Shown here: positions 52,582 to 59,884 of the stretch, one piece after another
Layout: each line of letters begins with the position of its first letter
Numbering within the stretch: the first letter of the stretch is position 1
Source of the DNA: Armatimonadota bacterium
GTDB lineage: Bacteria > Armatimonadota > Fimbriimonadia > Fimbriimonadales > Fimbriimonadaceae
Length of the DNA stretch: 64,000 nt
Direction of reading: 5' to 3'
Assembly (NCBI GenBank): GCA_025360125.1
Contig: JANYCU010000045.1
Location: forward strand, 186,001-250,000
Notes under the pieces: model-generated
Seen by the model: the letters and a program-made list of their open reading frames with translations, nothing else
Told to the model about the DNA's origin: nothing
The model's database searches: none
Position numbers and translations under genes: made by a program

Positions 52582-53310
52582 TCACTGGTTCAAGTCTGTT
52601 CGAACCCGCTCAAGCCCGTCAAGGTGGCGATTGCGAATTGTTCTTTCCGTAACGTGTTGTTCGGCTGCTATCTCCGCGTAGCTGGCTCCTTGGAAAAAAC
52701 GTACCGCTACGAGCCTTAGGTCTTCTGGAAGACGATTCACCGCGTCCCATACATGACCTTCGGCCATCGAGTCCTCAAAGCTTGAGTCACAGAGTACGGC
52801 CGACTTCTTTGTACTCTTTTTCGCTGATCTGGGATCGGAGACTTCCTGGCTCCCATTGACGGGAGTTAGGCTAACGAGTTGGTCTTCTCCCGGGGCATGC
52901 TTGCCAATGAGGGCATTTTCCCTTTGGCAGTCGCGTATCGCATTGCGGCACCGCTTGAAAAAGCAGGCACTAAAGCAGTCCTCAAAGTTCGCGAACGCGG
53001 GACTAATATTGCATACGCAGGCCCGAAGCACGCCCACCATCTTTATTACTGCGTCCTCAAAGTATAGGTGGTCTTTTGATCCTAGCGCAGAAAGGGCATA
53101 TCTCGCGACCTTAGTTTCGAGGCGTTCCTCCAACTTTCCGAGCAAATCCAAGGCGGTATCCCGCTCCCGTCCCGCTTCCGCCGTCTTGCCCGCCAGTTCG
53201 AAAGCTTCGCCACGACGGAGCCTGTCGCGAATGCGTCCCACGATCTCGCCCAGTACTTGGGACTCCGTCAATTGCCTGTCTTCTGCCGTCTTTATAGATT
53301 CATCTTCCAT
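52582..53310 (-). CDS. Sigma-70 family RNA polymerase sigma factor
   Basis: 242 residues from the ATG at 53310, behind a GAGGGG ribosome site. A region 2-like section (FANFEDCFSACFFKRCRNAIRDCQRE) and a clear region 4 (VNRLPEDLRLVAVRFFQGAS, YAEIAAEQHVTERTIRNRHL) are separated by a variable linker. The N-terminal 90 residues are an unusual extension. It leads the operon with the XRE-like and ImmA-UvrD genes and may direct transcription of this island. Confidence 0.8.
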   Translation of the reverse strand: MEDESIKTAEDRQLTESQVLGEIVGRIRDRLRRGEAFELAGKTAEAGRERDTALDLLGKLEERLETKVARYALSALGSKDHLYFEDAVIKMVGVLRACVCNISPAFANFEDCFSACFFKRCRNAIRDCQRENALIGKHAPGEDQLVSLTPVNGSQEVSDPRSAKKSTKKSAVLCDSSFEDSMAEGHVWDAVNRLPEDLRLVAVRFFQGASYAEIAAEQHVTERTIRNRHLDGLERVRTDLNQ

Positions 53311-53517
53311 CACCACCCCTCTTCAATTTTGCTAGCAACATAGCTTCCATATATTCCATCACCACTTTATAGACGGATCGGAAAAGATTCTCGGTGAATT
53401 TTTTATCGAGAGGAATTTTCACGAAGGGTTTCCAAATCGAAGGTGGTCCGGTGATGGAACTAATACAAGTGCGGCGATCGCTGTTCAACGAATCCGGCAC
53501 CCATATTGGTAACTCAA
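53311..53517. promoter_or_regulatory. Divergent promoter region between sigma and ubiquitin-like operons
   Basis: About 200 AT-rich bases serve both operons. I can see no clear -35/-10 pair or perfect palindrome beyond a lone GCGATCGC octamer near 53474. A sigma-factor-dependent promoter for the right-hand operon is plausible but unproven. Confidence 0.35.
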
Positions 53518-53811
53518 ATGCAGAACGACGAAACTCAGAACCCAACTCATGACGTTGCCGGCCAAAAGCCTGTCGACCCTTATGAAATCGTAATTCTCGT
53601 AAACCGCCACAAGGTGGTTTTTAAGACCGAAACGTCCACCGGATACACGGTGAAGCTTGCGGCAATTGCGCAGGGCGTACCCAACGTCCAGGCGGACTTC
53701 GATCTCTTTAAGGTTGAAGGAGACAAGCAAACGCTGATTGAAAACCAGGAACCCCTTCACCTCCATAGTAAGGATGTCTTCCTTATGCTTACCCCGGATC
53801 ACAGCTCATAA
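53518..53811 (+). CDS. Ubiquitin-like protein (Ubl)
   Basis: 97 residues from the ATG at 53518. After a disordered 20-residue start comes a single beta-grasp domain: YEIVILVNRHKVVFK (strands 1-2), YTVKLAAIAQGVP (helix), DFDLFKVEGDKQTL (strands 3-4) and HSKDVFLMLT (last strand). This fits the bacterial multiubiquitin/DUF2604-type Ubl. The C-terminus ends PDHSS, without the usual Gly-Gly. It is the first gene of a four-gene operon and overlaps the E2 start by 1 bp. It is the presumed modifier. Confidence 0.8.
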   Translation: MQNDETQNPTHDVAGQKPVDPYEIVILVNRHKVVFKTETSTGYTVKLAAIAQGVPNVQADFDLFKVEGDKQTLIENQEPLHLHSKDVFLMLTPDHSS

Positions 53812-54194
53812 TGACGGATGAAATTAAGGCGGCCGTAGAAGAATTGAAGGCCGCCTTTCCGGGTCACGGTGTTTCGACGGAGGACGGGCCGAATGGTGGG
53901 GCATTCGTAAAAGTCTCCGATCTGGACTTCGGGCCGACCCTCATTCCGAAGGAGAATTGGATCGGGTTCACGATACCCGCAGGCTATCCCTTTGCGGACG
54001 TTTATCCCCACTTCACGCCATTGGGCCTTAGGCGGGTGGACGGCCGAGAACTTGGGGAAGGTCTTACCGGGCAGGTTCCGTGGAACGATATCACCTGCAA
54101 TCAGATTTCGAGGAGGACCAACGGATGGAACCCTTCCGTTGACACGGCCGCTACGAAACTTGTGAAGGTTCTTCAATGGCTGAGGACACGATGA
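53811..54194 (+). CDS. E2-like conjugating protein (prokaryotic UBC type E)
   Basis: 127 residues. The order of a hydrophobic N-terminal helix, a beta-meander with GFTIPAGYPFADVYPHF, then NDITCNQISRR with a conserved Cys (Cys96) and a Trp-containing tail (GWNPSVDTAATKLVKVLQWL) fits the bacterial E2-E family of ubiquitin-conjugating folds. Cys96 is the candidate thioester carrier. It overlaps the Ubl gene by 1 bp and the E1 gene by 4 bp. Confidence 0.8.
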   Translation: MTDEIKAAVEELKAAFPGHGVSTEDGPNGGAFVKVSDLDFGPTLIPKENWIGFTIPAGYPFADVYPHFTPLGLRRVDGRELGEGLTGQVPWNDITCNQISRRTNGWNPSVDTAATKLVKVLQWLRTR

Positions 54195-55693
54195 CAGACT
54201 CATTACAACTACGAATTACTAACGCAGACTTTGCAGTGCTGAACGAACATCTCTTGCGTGATGACCATGACGAGCATGCTGCTCTCGTTCTATGCGGCAT
54301 TGTGCGAACCGATCACCAGACCCGTTTGTTGGTCCGGCAGGTCGTCCTCGCCGAAGACGGAACGGACTTCGTGCACAGCCAGCATGGGTACAAAGAACTG
54401 ACGAGCCGATTCATTGCTAAGTGGGCGTCATATTGCGCCAAGGAAAACCTAATCTATCTGGCAGCACACAATCACTTCGGTAAAGACACCGTCGAGTTCT
54501 CTCCCAATGACCTTGAATCTCACGAGAGGTGCTATCCTGCCCTAATAGACATTACCGGGCATCCAGTCGGCGCCCTTGTGTTCGCCAAGAATGCCGTTGC
54601 CGGAGATATCTGGTTCCAAAAGTCGCGAGAGGTGCTAGATTCGATGGTGGTCATCGGTCCCAGGATGCGAGCCCTTCGCCCTGGACCTCGGACATGTGGC
54701 CCGGACGTATCCGAACTTTATGATCGTCATGTTCGGCTCTTCGGAGAGGAAGGTCAGCGAATCCTGCAGGGCCTCAAGGTAACTATAATGGGCGCCGGTG
54801 GCGGCGGTTCGCTCACGAATCAATGGTCAGCTCACCTTGGAGTAGGACATCTAGTAGTTATAGACCCAGATACTATCGACAAAACGAACCGTCCGAGAAT
54901 AGTTGGGTCAGAGCCAAGGGATATTCGGAAGAAGACGCATAAGGTCAGGATTGCCGAGCGAGTTGCCAAGACCGCTCAGCCTGGAATTAGATTCGAAGGC
55001 ATCGTGGGTGATGAGCGCTATATTGATGTCGTCCGAAAAGTCATCGATTCAGACGTAATCATTCTTGCTGGAGATAGCTATCGAAGCCGTTTGCTCTTCA
55101 ATGCAATCGTCCACCAATATATGATTCCTGGGTTTCACGTGGGCGTTCATATTCTGCCAGACACTCTAACTGGACAGGTTGCCGAAATAAAGGTTGAGTC
55201 AAGATGTGTCCTTCCGGCCTTTGGAGGAGGCTGCTTGCTCTGCAATAATTTCATTCCAGCTGAGAAACTACGTCTGGAGGGATTGTCCGTGAGCGAACGA
55301 CGCGCCCAAGCATACGGAGACCAGCAGTTCGCAGAGGCGGCTCCCGAGCCAAGCGTAATTACCCTAAATGTCCTATCGGCGGCACATGTTGTTAATGACA
55401 TCATGATGATGTTTACAGGACTATTTCGAGACGAAGTGGAGCTTGAGTCTTTACGTTACATAGCATTAGATCGACGTCTGTTTCGCGTAAGTCACATCTC
55501 GAAGCATGATTGTCTTCATTGTGGAAGTGGAGATCGCAGCGCTAAGGGACGAGGTGACACAAAGTCGTTGCCAATGCAAATCAATCGGCCGGATACCGAC
55601 AACTCAGTCAAATGGATCAAGACTCGTGTCGTGCTACTATACGGCTTCATTGCTAGGTTGTGGAATACTGCCGGATCAAAAACCGCTCAATAA
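54191..55693 (+). CDS. JAB isopeptidase - ThiF/E1 fusion
   Basis: 500 residues. The N-terminal JAB/JAMM metalloprotease has Glu28 and H93-x-H95 then S104-x-x-D107 (AAHNHFGKDTVEFSPND), one residue longer than the canonical spacing. From about 190 a ThiF/E1 adenylation domain follows: GAGGGGS (201-207), VVIDPDTID, TNRPR, and two CxxC pairs (348/351 and 441/444) typical of the structural zinc of ThiF/MoeB. The product should both activate and remove or mature the Ubl. Start ATG 54191 overlaps the E2 stop. Confidence 0.9.
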   Translation: MTDSLQLRITNADFAVLNEHLLRDDHDEHAALVLCGIVRTDHQTRLLVRQVVLAEDGTDFVHSQHGYKELTSRFIAKWASYCAKENLIYLAAHNHFGKDTVEFSPNDLESHERCYPALIDITGHPVGALVFAKNAVAGDIWFQKSREVLDSMVVIGPRMRALRPGPRTCGPDVSELYDRHVRLFGEEGQRILQGLKVTIMGAGGGGSLTNQWSAHLGVGHLVVIDPDTIDKTNRPRIVGSEPRDIRKKTHKVRIAERVAKTAQPGIRFEGIVGDERYIDVVRKVIDSDVIILAGDSYRSRLLFNAIVHQYMIPGFHVGVHILPDTLTGQVAEIKVESRCVLPAFGGGCLLCNNFIPAEKLRLEGLSVSERRAQAYGDQQFAEAAPEPSVITLNVLSAAHVVNDIMMMFTGLFRDEVELESLRYIALDRRLFRVSHISKHDCLHCGSGDRSAKGRGDTKSLPMQINRPDTDNSVKWIKTRVVLLYGFIARLWNTAGSKTAQ

Positions 55694-55739
55694 AGGGCAT
55701 CGATACAAAACATTTCGAGGAGAATCAAGAGGCAATCAA

Positions 55740-56036
55740 ATGAGCAGCAACTACCTATATTCGTCGAGGGGGCAGGCGGTGGGATACGTGAGGGGACGCT
55801 TTATTTACACGATGCGCGGAAAGGCGGTTGGTCAAATAAGCGGAACTCACGTTCACAAGCTTTCGGGACCGTATGTCGGTGAGCTTGACCATGACATGGT
55901 CGTTGACAAGCATATGGGCAACTATGGCAACATTGGAAACCCAAGTAACCCAGGCAATGCCGGATCACCTGGCAACCCAGGGAGTCGAGGATCTCAGAAC
56001 TACGGCTACAAGGATGTTTTCGACAAACTCTTGTAA
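55740..56036 (+). CDS. Beta-flower-like small protein with Gly-rich tail
   Basis: 98 residues. Four similar units of about 16 residues (YLYSSRGQAVGYVRG, RFIYTMRGKAVGQISG, THVHKLSGPYVGEL, then DMVVDKHMGNYGNI) give the pattern of the four-fold beta-flower family. A tail of GNP/GSP-type triplets (GNPSNPGNAGSPGNPGSRG) ends in YKDVFDKLL. A GGAGA ribosome site precedes the ATG. It is the fourth gene of the Ubl operon. Its role is unknown; it may be a target or a structural part. Confidence 0.7.
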   Translation: MSSNYLYSSRGQAVGYVRGRFIYTMRGKAVGQISGTHVHKLSGPYVGELDHDMVVDKHMGNYGNIGNPSNPGNAGSPGNPGSRGSQNYGYKDVFDKLL

Positions 56037-56150
56037 TATTAAAAAGTTACGTGAAGTAGTCTGATTCTCGCTGGCACGAGCAACTGAAAATTGGTCCCGT
56101 CGGTATAAAAGCATCTGGAAATTGCGCAGAATGCCCAATACTTGGCAGGT

Positions 56151-57776
56151 TCACTCTGTTGAAAGCCGAAACTCTTCCCATGCAGCCAGCCAAATAGGAT
56201 GACCAACCCCAAAAGGTTGGTCTTTCTTGCTTTCAGAGCGACTTTTTTGACTTTCGAAATTGAGTTCTTCTAAAGGCATCTTTTCGGATACTTTCGAGGA
56301 ATTCGTCAGGGCAACTGCTTTGGCAAGCTGTCGGTACGCAGGTCGGTATTCCGGCATGACTGCATCGTTGCTGACTCGAATCGAGGCAAAGACCGTATGC
56401 AGAACGGCACGCCGATCTGAACCCTCGGACTTCAAATATAATTGACCGGCATTTCGTCCGATCGAATAGACTTCTGCTTTTGACTTAAAGTGCTCGGATA
56501 GGTCATTTTCAACCGTTTCTCGGGCTTCCTGAGTTCGAGCCAGCTCGGTTAAGCTCTCTAACCGTTTCCGATCGTAGTCCTCGCGGCTCAGATCGCCTTC
56601 AATGCGAAGTTCAAGAAGCCGTTCTAGCCTCTTACCTAGTGACTTGAGTTTGGCCTCAAGTTCTTCTCGTCGGGATTCTTGGAGTGCCATAACGTCTCGA
56701 CTTTGACTTGTTAAGGCTCGGTATATCCAGTCGGCCAATCGCGTATTATTCACTTCTAAAACTTGGAGGTAAGGCAGTAGATCACTTTCTGTGCATTCTT
56801 GTTTCCTCGAGGTACGACACGAACATGCCTGATACTGCTTGCAGTAACCGTACACGAAATTGCCATGACCTTCCCAGCTCATGAGCTTCCCACACGAGTC
56901 GCAAAGCACAATGCCCTTGAGGGGATAGTCGTGTTTGCGATAGCGTCTCGCACCCTCACCCCCACCTTTTCGCTTCATGCGAATTTGAACGTTCTTAAAT
57001 ACTTCCTGTTTAATGATTGGCACATGTGCTCCTGGCCAGACCTTTCCCCGGAACTTCATCTGGCCGACATAGAATGGATCCTGCAGCAGCATGTGAATCC
57101 TGCTCGCCATTACCTTATGACGATTGGCGTTTCGGAGGCCCAGTTCTTCCATCTTATTCGCGAGGCGCGGAATTGAATATTCACCTGAATTATAGAGTTC
57201 AAACATCATCTCGATGAATGGTACGGTAACCCTATCCACCTGTAAGGGTGAAGTCGGGTGGGTTCTGTCCCGGAAATACCCTAATGGCGCTTTCGTTGGC
57301 CATATGCCGCGCTTTAGCATCACGTCCGCAGCCTTCAATACTTCCTCGCTCAAGTTGTCGCTAGAATGTTTTGCTACCGCTAAGTGCATATTCCATACGA
57401 ACTTCGTCGTCGATGCGGCGTATTTGTGGATGTCGAGCGACTGCTTCACTAAATGAACATGCCGGTTCGCGTCATGCTCAAGCCACTCATCGATGAGAAC
57501 CGCATCGCGACTTCCAGACCTGGAGACTCTATCGACCTTTTCCGCTACGATGTGGCAAATGCCTGTCCGCTGAACCTCCTTCACAAATTCCTGAAATTTT
57601 TTGCGCTGCTCGTATTTCGAAGCAGTCTCCGAAAAGGACCAGACGAAGGCAACTCCGATACTTTTTCGTTCGCAATGCTCTCGGAGGAGCTTTTCTTGCG
57701 CTTCAAGGCTATATCCTTCTTCCTGGTCTTTGGTGCTGACTCGGCAGAGCAGCGCAGCAGTTTGGTGTTTGTTCAT
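56151..57776 (-). CDS. Large serine recombinase
   Basis: 541 residues from the ATG at 57776. The resolvase domain starts AALLCRVSTKDQEEGYSLEAQ (Ser nucleophile in CRVST) and has VDRVSRSGSRDAVLIDEWL. The recombinase domain has GYFRDRTHPTSPLQVDRV, then a zinc-ribbon region (VLCDSCGKLMSWEGHG to CSCRTSRKQECTE) and a coiled coil. It catalyses integration and excision between short att sites. It ends 115 bp from the Ubl operon and may have delivered it. Confidence 0.92.
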   Translation of the reverse strand: MNKHQTAALLCRVSTKDQEEGYSLEAQEKLLREHCERKSIGVAFVWSFSETASKYEQRKKFQEFVKEVQRTGICHIVAEKVDRVSRSGSRDAVLIDEWLEHDANRHVHLVKQSLDIHKYAASTTKFVWNMHLAVAKHSSDNLSEEVLKAADVMLKRGIWPTKAPLGYFRDRTHPTSPLQVDRVTVPFIEMMFELYNSGEYSIPRLANKMEELGLRNANRHKVMASRIHMLLQDPFYVGQMKFRGKVWPGAHVPIIKQEVFKNVQIRMKRKGGGEGARRYRKHDYPLKGIVLCDSCGKLMSWEGHGNFVYGYCKQYQACSCRTSRKQECTESDLLPYLQVLEVNNTRLADWIYRALTSQSRDVMALQESRREELEAKLKSLGKRLERLLELRIEGDLSREDYDRKRLESLTELARTQEARETVENDLSEHFKSKAEVYSIGRNAGQLYLKSEGSDRRAVLHTVFASIRVSNDAVMPEYRPAYRQLAKAVALTNSSKVSEKMPLEELNFESQKSRSESKKDQPFGVGHPIWLAAWEEFRLSTE

Positions 57777-57931
57777 GAACGATTGATTAGCCAATGAAAA
57801 AGAAGGACAGCCCTGTGCTTTCCCAAATCGCACACCCTTCGATGTACTTTCTGGACAGGACTGCCCTTCTAAGGCAGAAAGGATATGAAGAAGGGATTGC
57901 GTCTACGATTCGGGAAAGCACTTGCATGATA

Positions 57932-58084
57932 TCAAATTGGGTCATTTTTGCAACGCGACAAGGCTTCAAAGACCACAAATAGGCTCTTGCCAATGTCTTC
58001 AGCTTCTGAGTAGTTGATCGCAATCCCGAATTCTTCGTCAAAGATCGAGATCAGTTCCGAAATTTGGGTTGAGGAGAATGTCAT
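57932..58084 (-). CDS. Small conserved-type protein upstream of the recombinase
   Basis: 50 residues, starting MTFSSTQISELISIFDEEFG and ending SEAEDIGKSLFVVFEAL. This pattern (an EEFG then EAEDIG with a LFEAL-type end) recurs in short proteins near serine recombinases and other mobile genes. ATG at 58084 follows an AAGGC site. Function unknown. Confidence 0.55.
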   Translation of the reverse strand: MTFSSTQISELISIFDEEFGIAINYSEAEDIGKSLFVVFEALSRCKNDPI

Positions 58085-58196
58085 GCCTTCATAGTCTCGT
58101 CAGAAAATCGTTCTGACAACTTTTGAAGCGGCGGCGCAAATTTGCGCGGATGCATTTTTTGTCGCCGTGAAAACGAATGGTTCATACGATGGGAGC

Positions 58197-58625
58197 ATGA
58201 ACAACCACCCACCTAACCAGGTCTTCGGACCGGCCGTCAATCGGATTGCCGATATGATGGCGCATTGCACGCGGTTCCAGTTTCGCGGCACCGCCCAGCT
58301 CGCGTATGACGCGGGCGTATTTCCCTCGTCCGTAACCCGGTTGATCCACGGACAGATCAACCCTTCGTTCCTGCTCGTGGCGCGCATTACCTCGGCACTT
58401 GAAAGGCAGCTCGGCTTCAATATCGATCCCCGGGACCTGGTCGGCGAATCGGGACAGTTCTTGACGAAATTCCTTTGCGAGGCCGTCGGTTGTCCCGGCT
58501 GCCTGCCCGAGAACGCTACCGGCCCTACCCAGGAACTCAATCCACTGTTCGACGGGATAAGGCAGGGAGAATGGGTGACCTCGAAGTATCCGCGCGGTTT
58601 TAAGAACGTTAACGAGGCCCGATGA
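58197..58625 (+). CDS. XRE-like HTH protein
   Basis: 142 residues from the ATG at 58197, behind GGGAG. The helix-turn-helix reads GTAQLAYDAGVFPSSVTRLIHGQ. C-terminal CPGC is a possible metal pair. It overlaps the next gene by 4 bp. A likely regulator of the Mrr/replication operon. Confidence 0.7.
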   Translation: MNNHPPNQVFGPAVNRIADMMAHCTRFQFRGTAQLAYDAGVFPSSVTRLIHGQINPSFLLVARITSALERQLGFNIDPRDLVGESGQFLTKFLCEAVGCPGCLPENATGPTQELNPLFDGIRQGEWVTSKYPRGFKNVNEAR

Positions 58626-59131
58626 ACACAAACCCGCCGCTTGAAACAGTGCTTCGTGAATGCTCGCTGCACTCGCTGCTCATGCTCGTCTCCAAGGCGC
58701 TGACTCGCACAGGATACGGGGACGTGGAGATACTGGACCGGAGGCACGCGAGACAAAAGTCCAGGTACGGAGGTCACGAGATTGTCTGCTATACGACGCT
58801 CGGTTCGGTTCCGGCAAAGGTGGTTGTTAAAGTCATCAATGACGTGGTGAGAGTCCGAATGCTCGACGAACTCGCTGGCGTTGTAGACCGCCAGAAGGCG
58901 GACATCGGGCTCATCGTTACTCCGTGGCACGCCAGCGACAACGCGCTTAATGAGCTCAAGCGCTATTGCAGGTCGAGGATTGAGATCCTCGACGGCAACG
59001 CCATTGCACAGATTCTCGTCCGTCACAAGATCGGGGTGCGTCCAAAGGGCGACATCGACTACGCCTTTTTCGCCTATCTGGAGCATGCATCCGAAGAGAT
59101 CCTCGGGTTCATCGAATCGCAGAAGGAATGA
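58622..59131 (+). CDS. Mrr-like restriction endonuclease
   Basis: 169 residues. A PD-(D/E)XK fold of the Mrr type with LTRTGYGDVEILDRRHARQK (Asp), GHEIVCYTTLG, KVVVKVINDVVRV, and ADIGLIVTPWHAS. The core E/Q-x-K reads VVKV. It is coupled at both ends by ATGA overlaps to a regulator and a small protein. It may act as a DNA endonuclease for defence or as a nickase; the active site is atypical. Confidence 0.75.
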   Translation: MNTNPPLETVLRECSLHSLLMLVSKALTRTGYGDVEILDRRHARQKSRYGGHEIVCYTTLGSVPAKVVVKVINDVVRVRMLDELAGVVDRQKADIGLIVTPWHASDNALNELKRYCRSRIEILDGNAIAQILVRHKIGVRPKGDIDYAFFAYLEHASEEILGFIESQKE

Positions 59132-59484
59132 GCCGGGACCGACGTATCGAGGCCGCAAAGGTAATGCTGCAGCTTGGCATCTCCCAGGCCGCCGTAGTCC
59201 GGCTTCTGACCAACTACGAACTTGAAGTCCTTGAACGCCAGATTTACTACCTGCCATATCGCAAGGCCAAGCGTCCCGGCGCTTTCCTCATCGAGGCCGT
59301 CAGGTTCGACTACTCAGCCCCTAAAGACCTATTCCATGCCAAAGTTCAGACTGAACCTGAGGACGAGCAGCAATTGGACAAAAGTGCCGAACGCCTTGTT
59401 GGACGGGTTGCTTCCGACCTTAAAAGACACCGAGCTGAGGCTCCTGCTAATCCTGCTTCGCCAGACCGTGGGCTGGAACCGTGA
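59128..59484 (+). CDS. Hypothetical small protein
   Basis: 118 residues. An N-terminal helix-turn-helix-like stretch (AKVMLQLGISQAAVVRLLTNYELEVLERQ) and a short basic end. The last 149 bp overlap the next gene in another frame. Function unknown; the overlap lowers confidence in its last third. Confidence 0.5.
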   Translation: MSRDRRIEAAKVMLQLGISQAAVVRLLTNYELEVLERQIYYLPYRKAKRPGAFLIEAVRFDYSAPKDLFHAKVQTEPEDEQQLDKSAERLVGRVASDLKRHRAEAPANPASPDRGLEP

Positions 59485-59659
59485 GGGGTCGACGGTCATT
59501 CTCTCCTACAGGGCACTAAAGAAACTGACGGGGCGAGAAAGCGAGGCACTCGGCAGGGCGGTGGCCTCGCTTCGGTCGCGCGGACTTGTCCACGCCGACG
59601 GCAAAAGGGACGTCCGACTTCCCGCGACGACGGTGCCGAAAAGCGAACTGCAACAATAA
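59336..59659 (+). CDS. Replication-protein-O-like winged-helix protein
   Basis: 107 residues from the ATG at 59336. The stretch FRLNLRTSSNWTKVPNALLDG, then LKDTELRLLLILLRQTVGWN, YRALKKLTG and LRSRGLVH matches the N-terminal domain of phage replication protein O and related plasmid initiators. It lies just before a candidate origin region. Its start is within the previous frame. Confidence 0.65.
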   Translation: MPKFRLNLRTSSNWTKVPNALLDGLLPTLKDTELRLLLILLRQTVGWNREGSTVILSYRALKKLTGRESEALGRAVASLRSRGLVHADGKRDVRLPATTVPKSELQQ

Positions 59660-59884
59660 ACAGAAATAGAAAGAAAAAGAACAGCCTTGTCGCGAACCTT
59701 ATCCACAGTGGCCCGATCGTCGCGAAGTTTGCTTTGAGGAAACAGGGAGAAGCAAAGTAAAGTCAGGTTTTCGGGTGAACCTCAGTCAGGTACGACAGCC
59801 CCGCACAGCCCTGCGCTACCCTCTGTGCGGGGTGCAAAACAGAACAAACAGGGACGGGAGGGCGGGAACTTACGGTCCGCCGAA
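59660..59884. other. Candidate replication origin region
   Basis: A 225-bp gap with no gene. It contains a perfect DnaA box (TTATCCACA, 59699-59707), A/G-rich runs at the left end (59661-59680), and a perfect 10-bp stem CCCCGCACAG (59799) / CTGTGCGGGG (59823) with a 14-base loop. The neighbouring replication-protein-like and replication-relaxation genes support an origin role. Confidence 0.45.

Noticed and set aside
55506-55739. N-terminal extension of the beta-flower-like protein
   Set aside because: It overlaps the end of the JAB-E1 gene, and the ATG at 55740 has a good ribosome site and starts the repeat cleanly.
57787-58041. 84-residue minus-strand frame upstream of the serine recombinase
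   Set aside because: A different frame (57932-58084) encodes a protein with a pattern known from small mobile-element genes, so I prefer that one.
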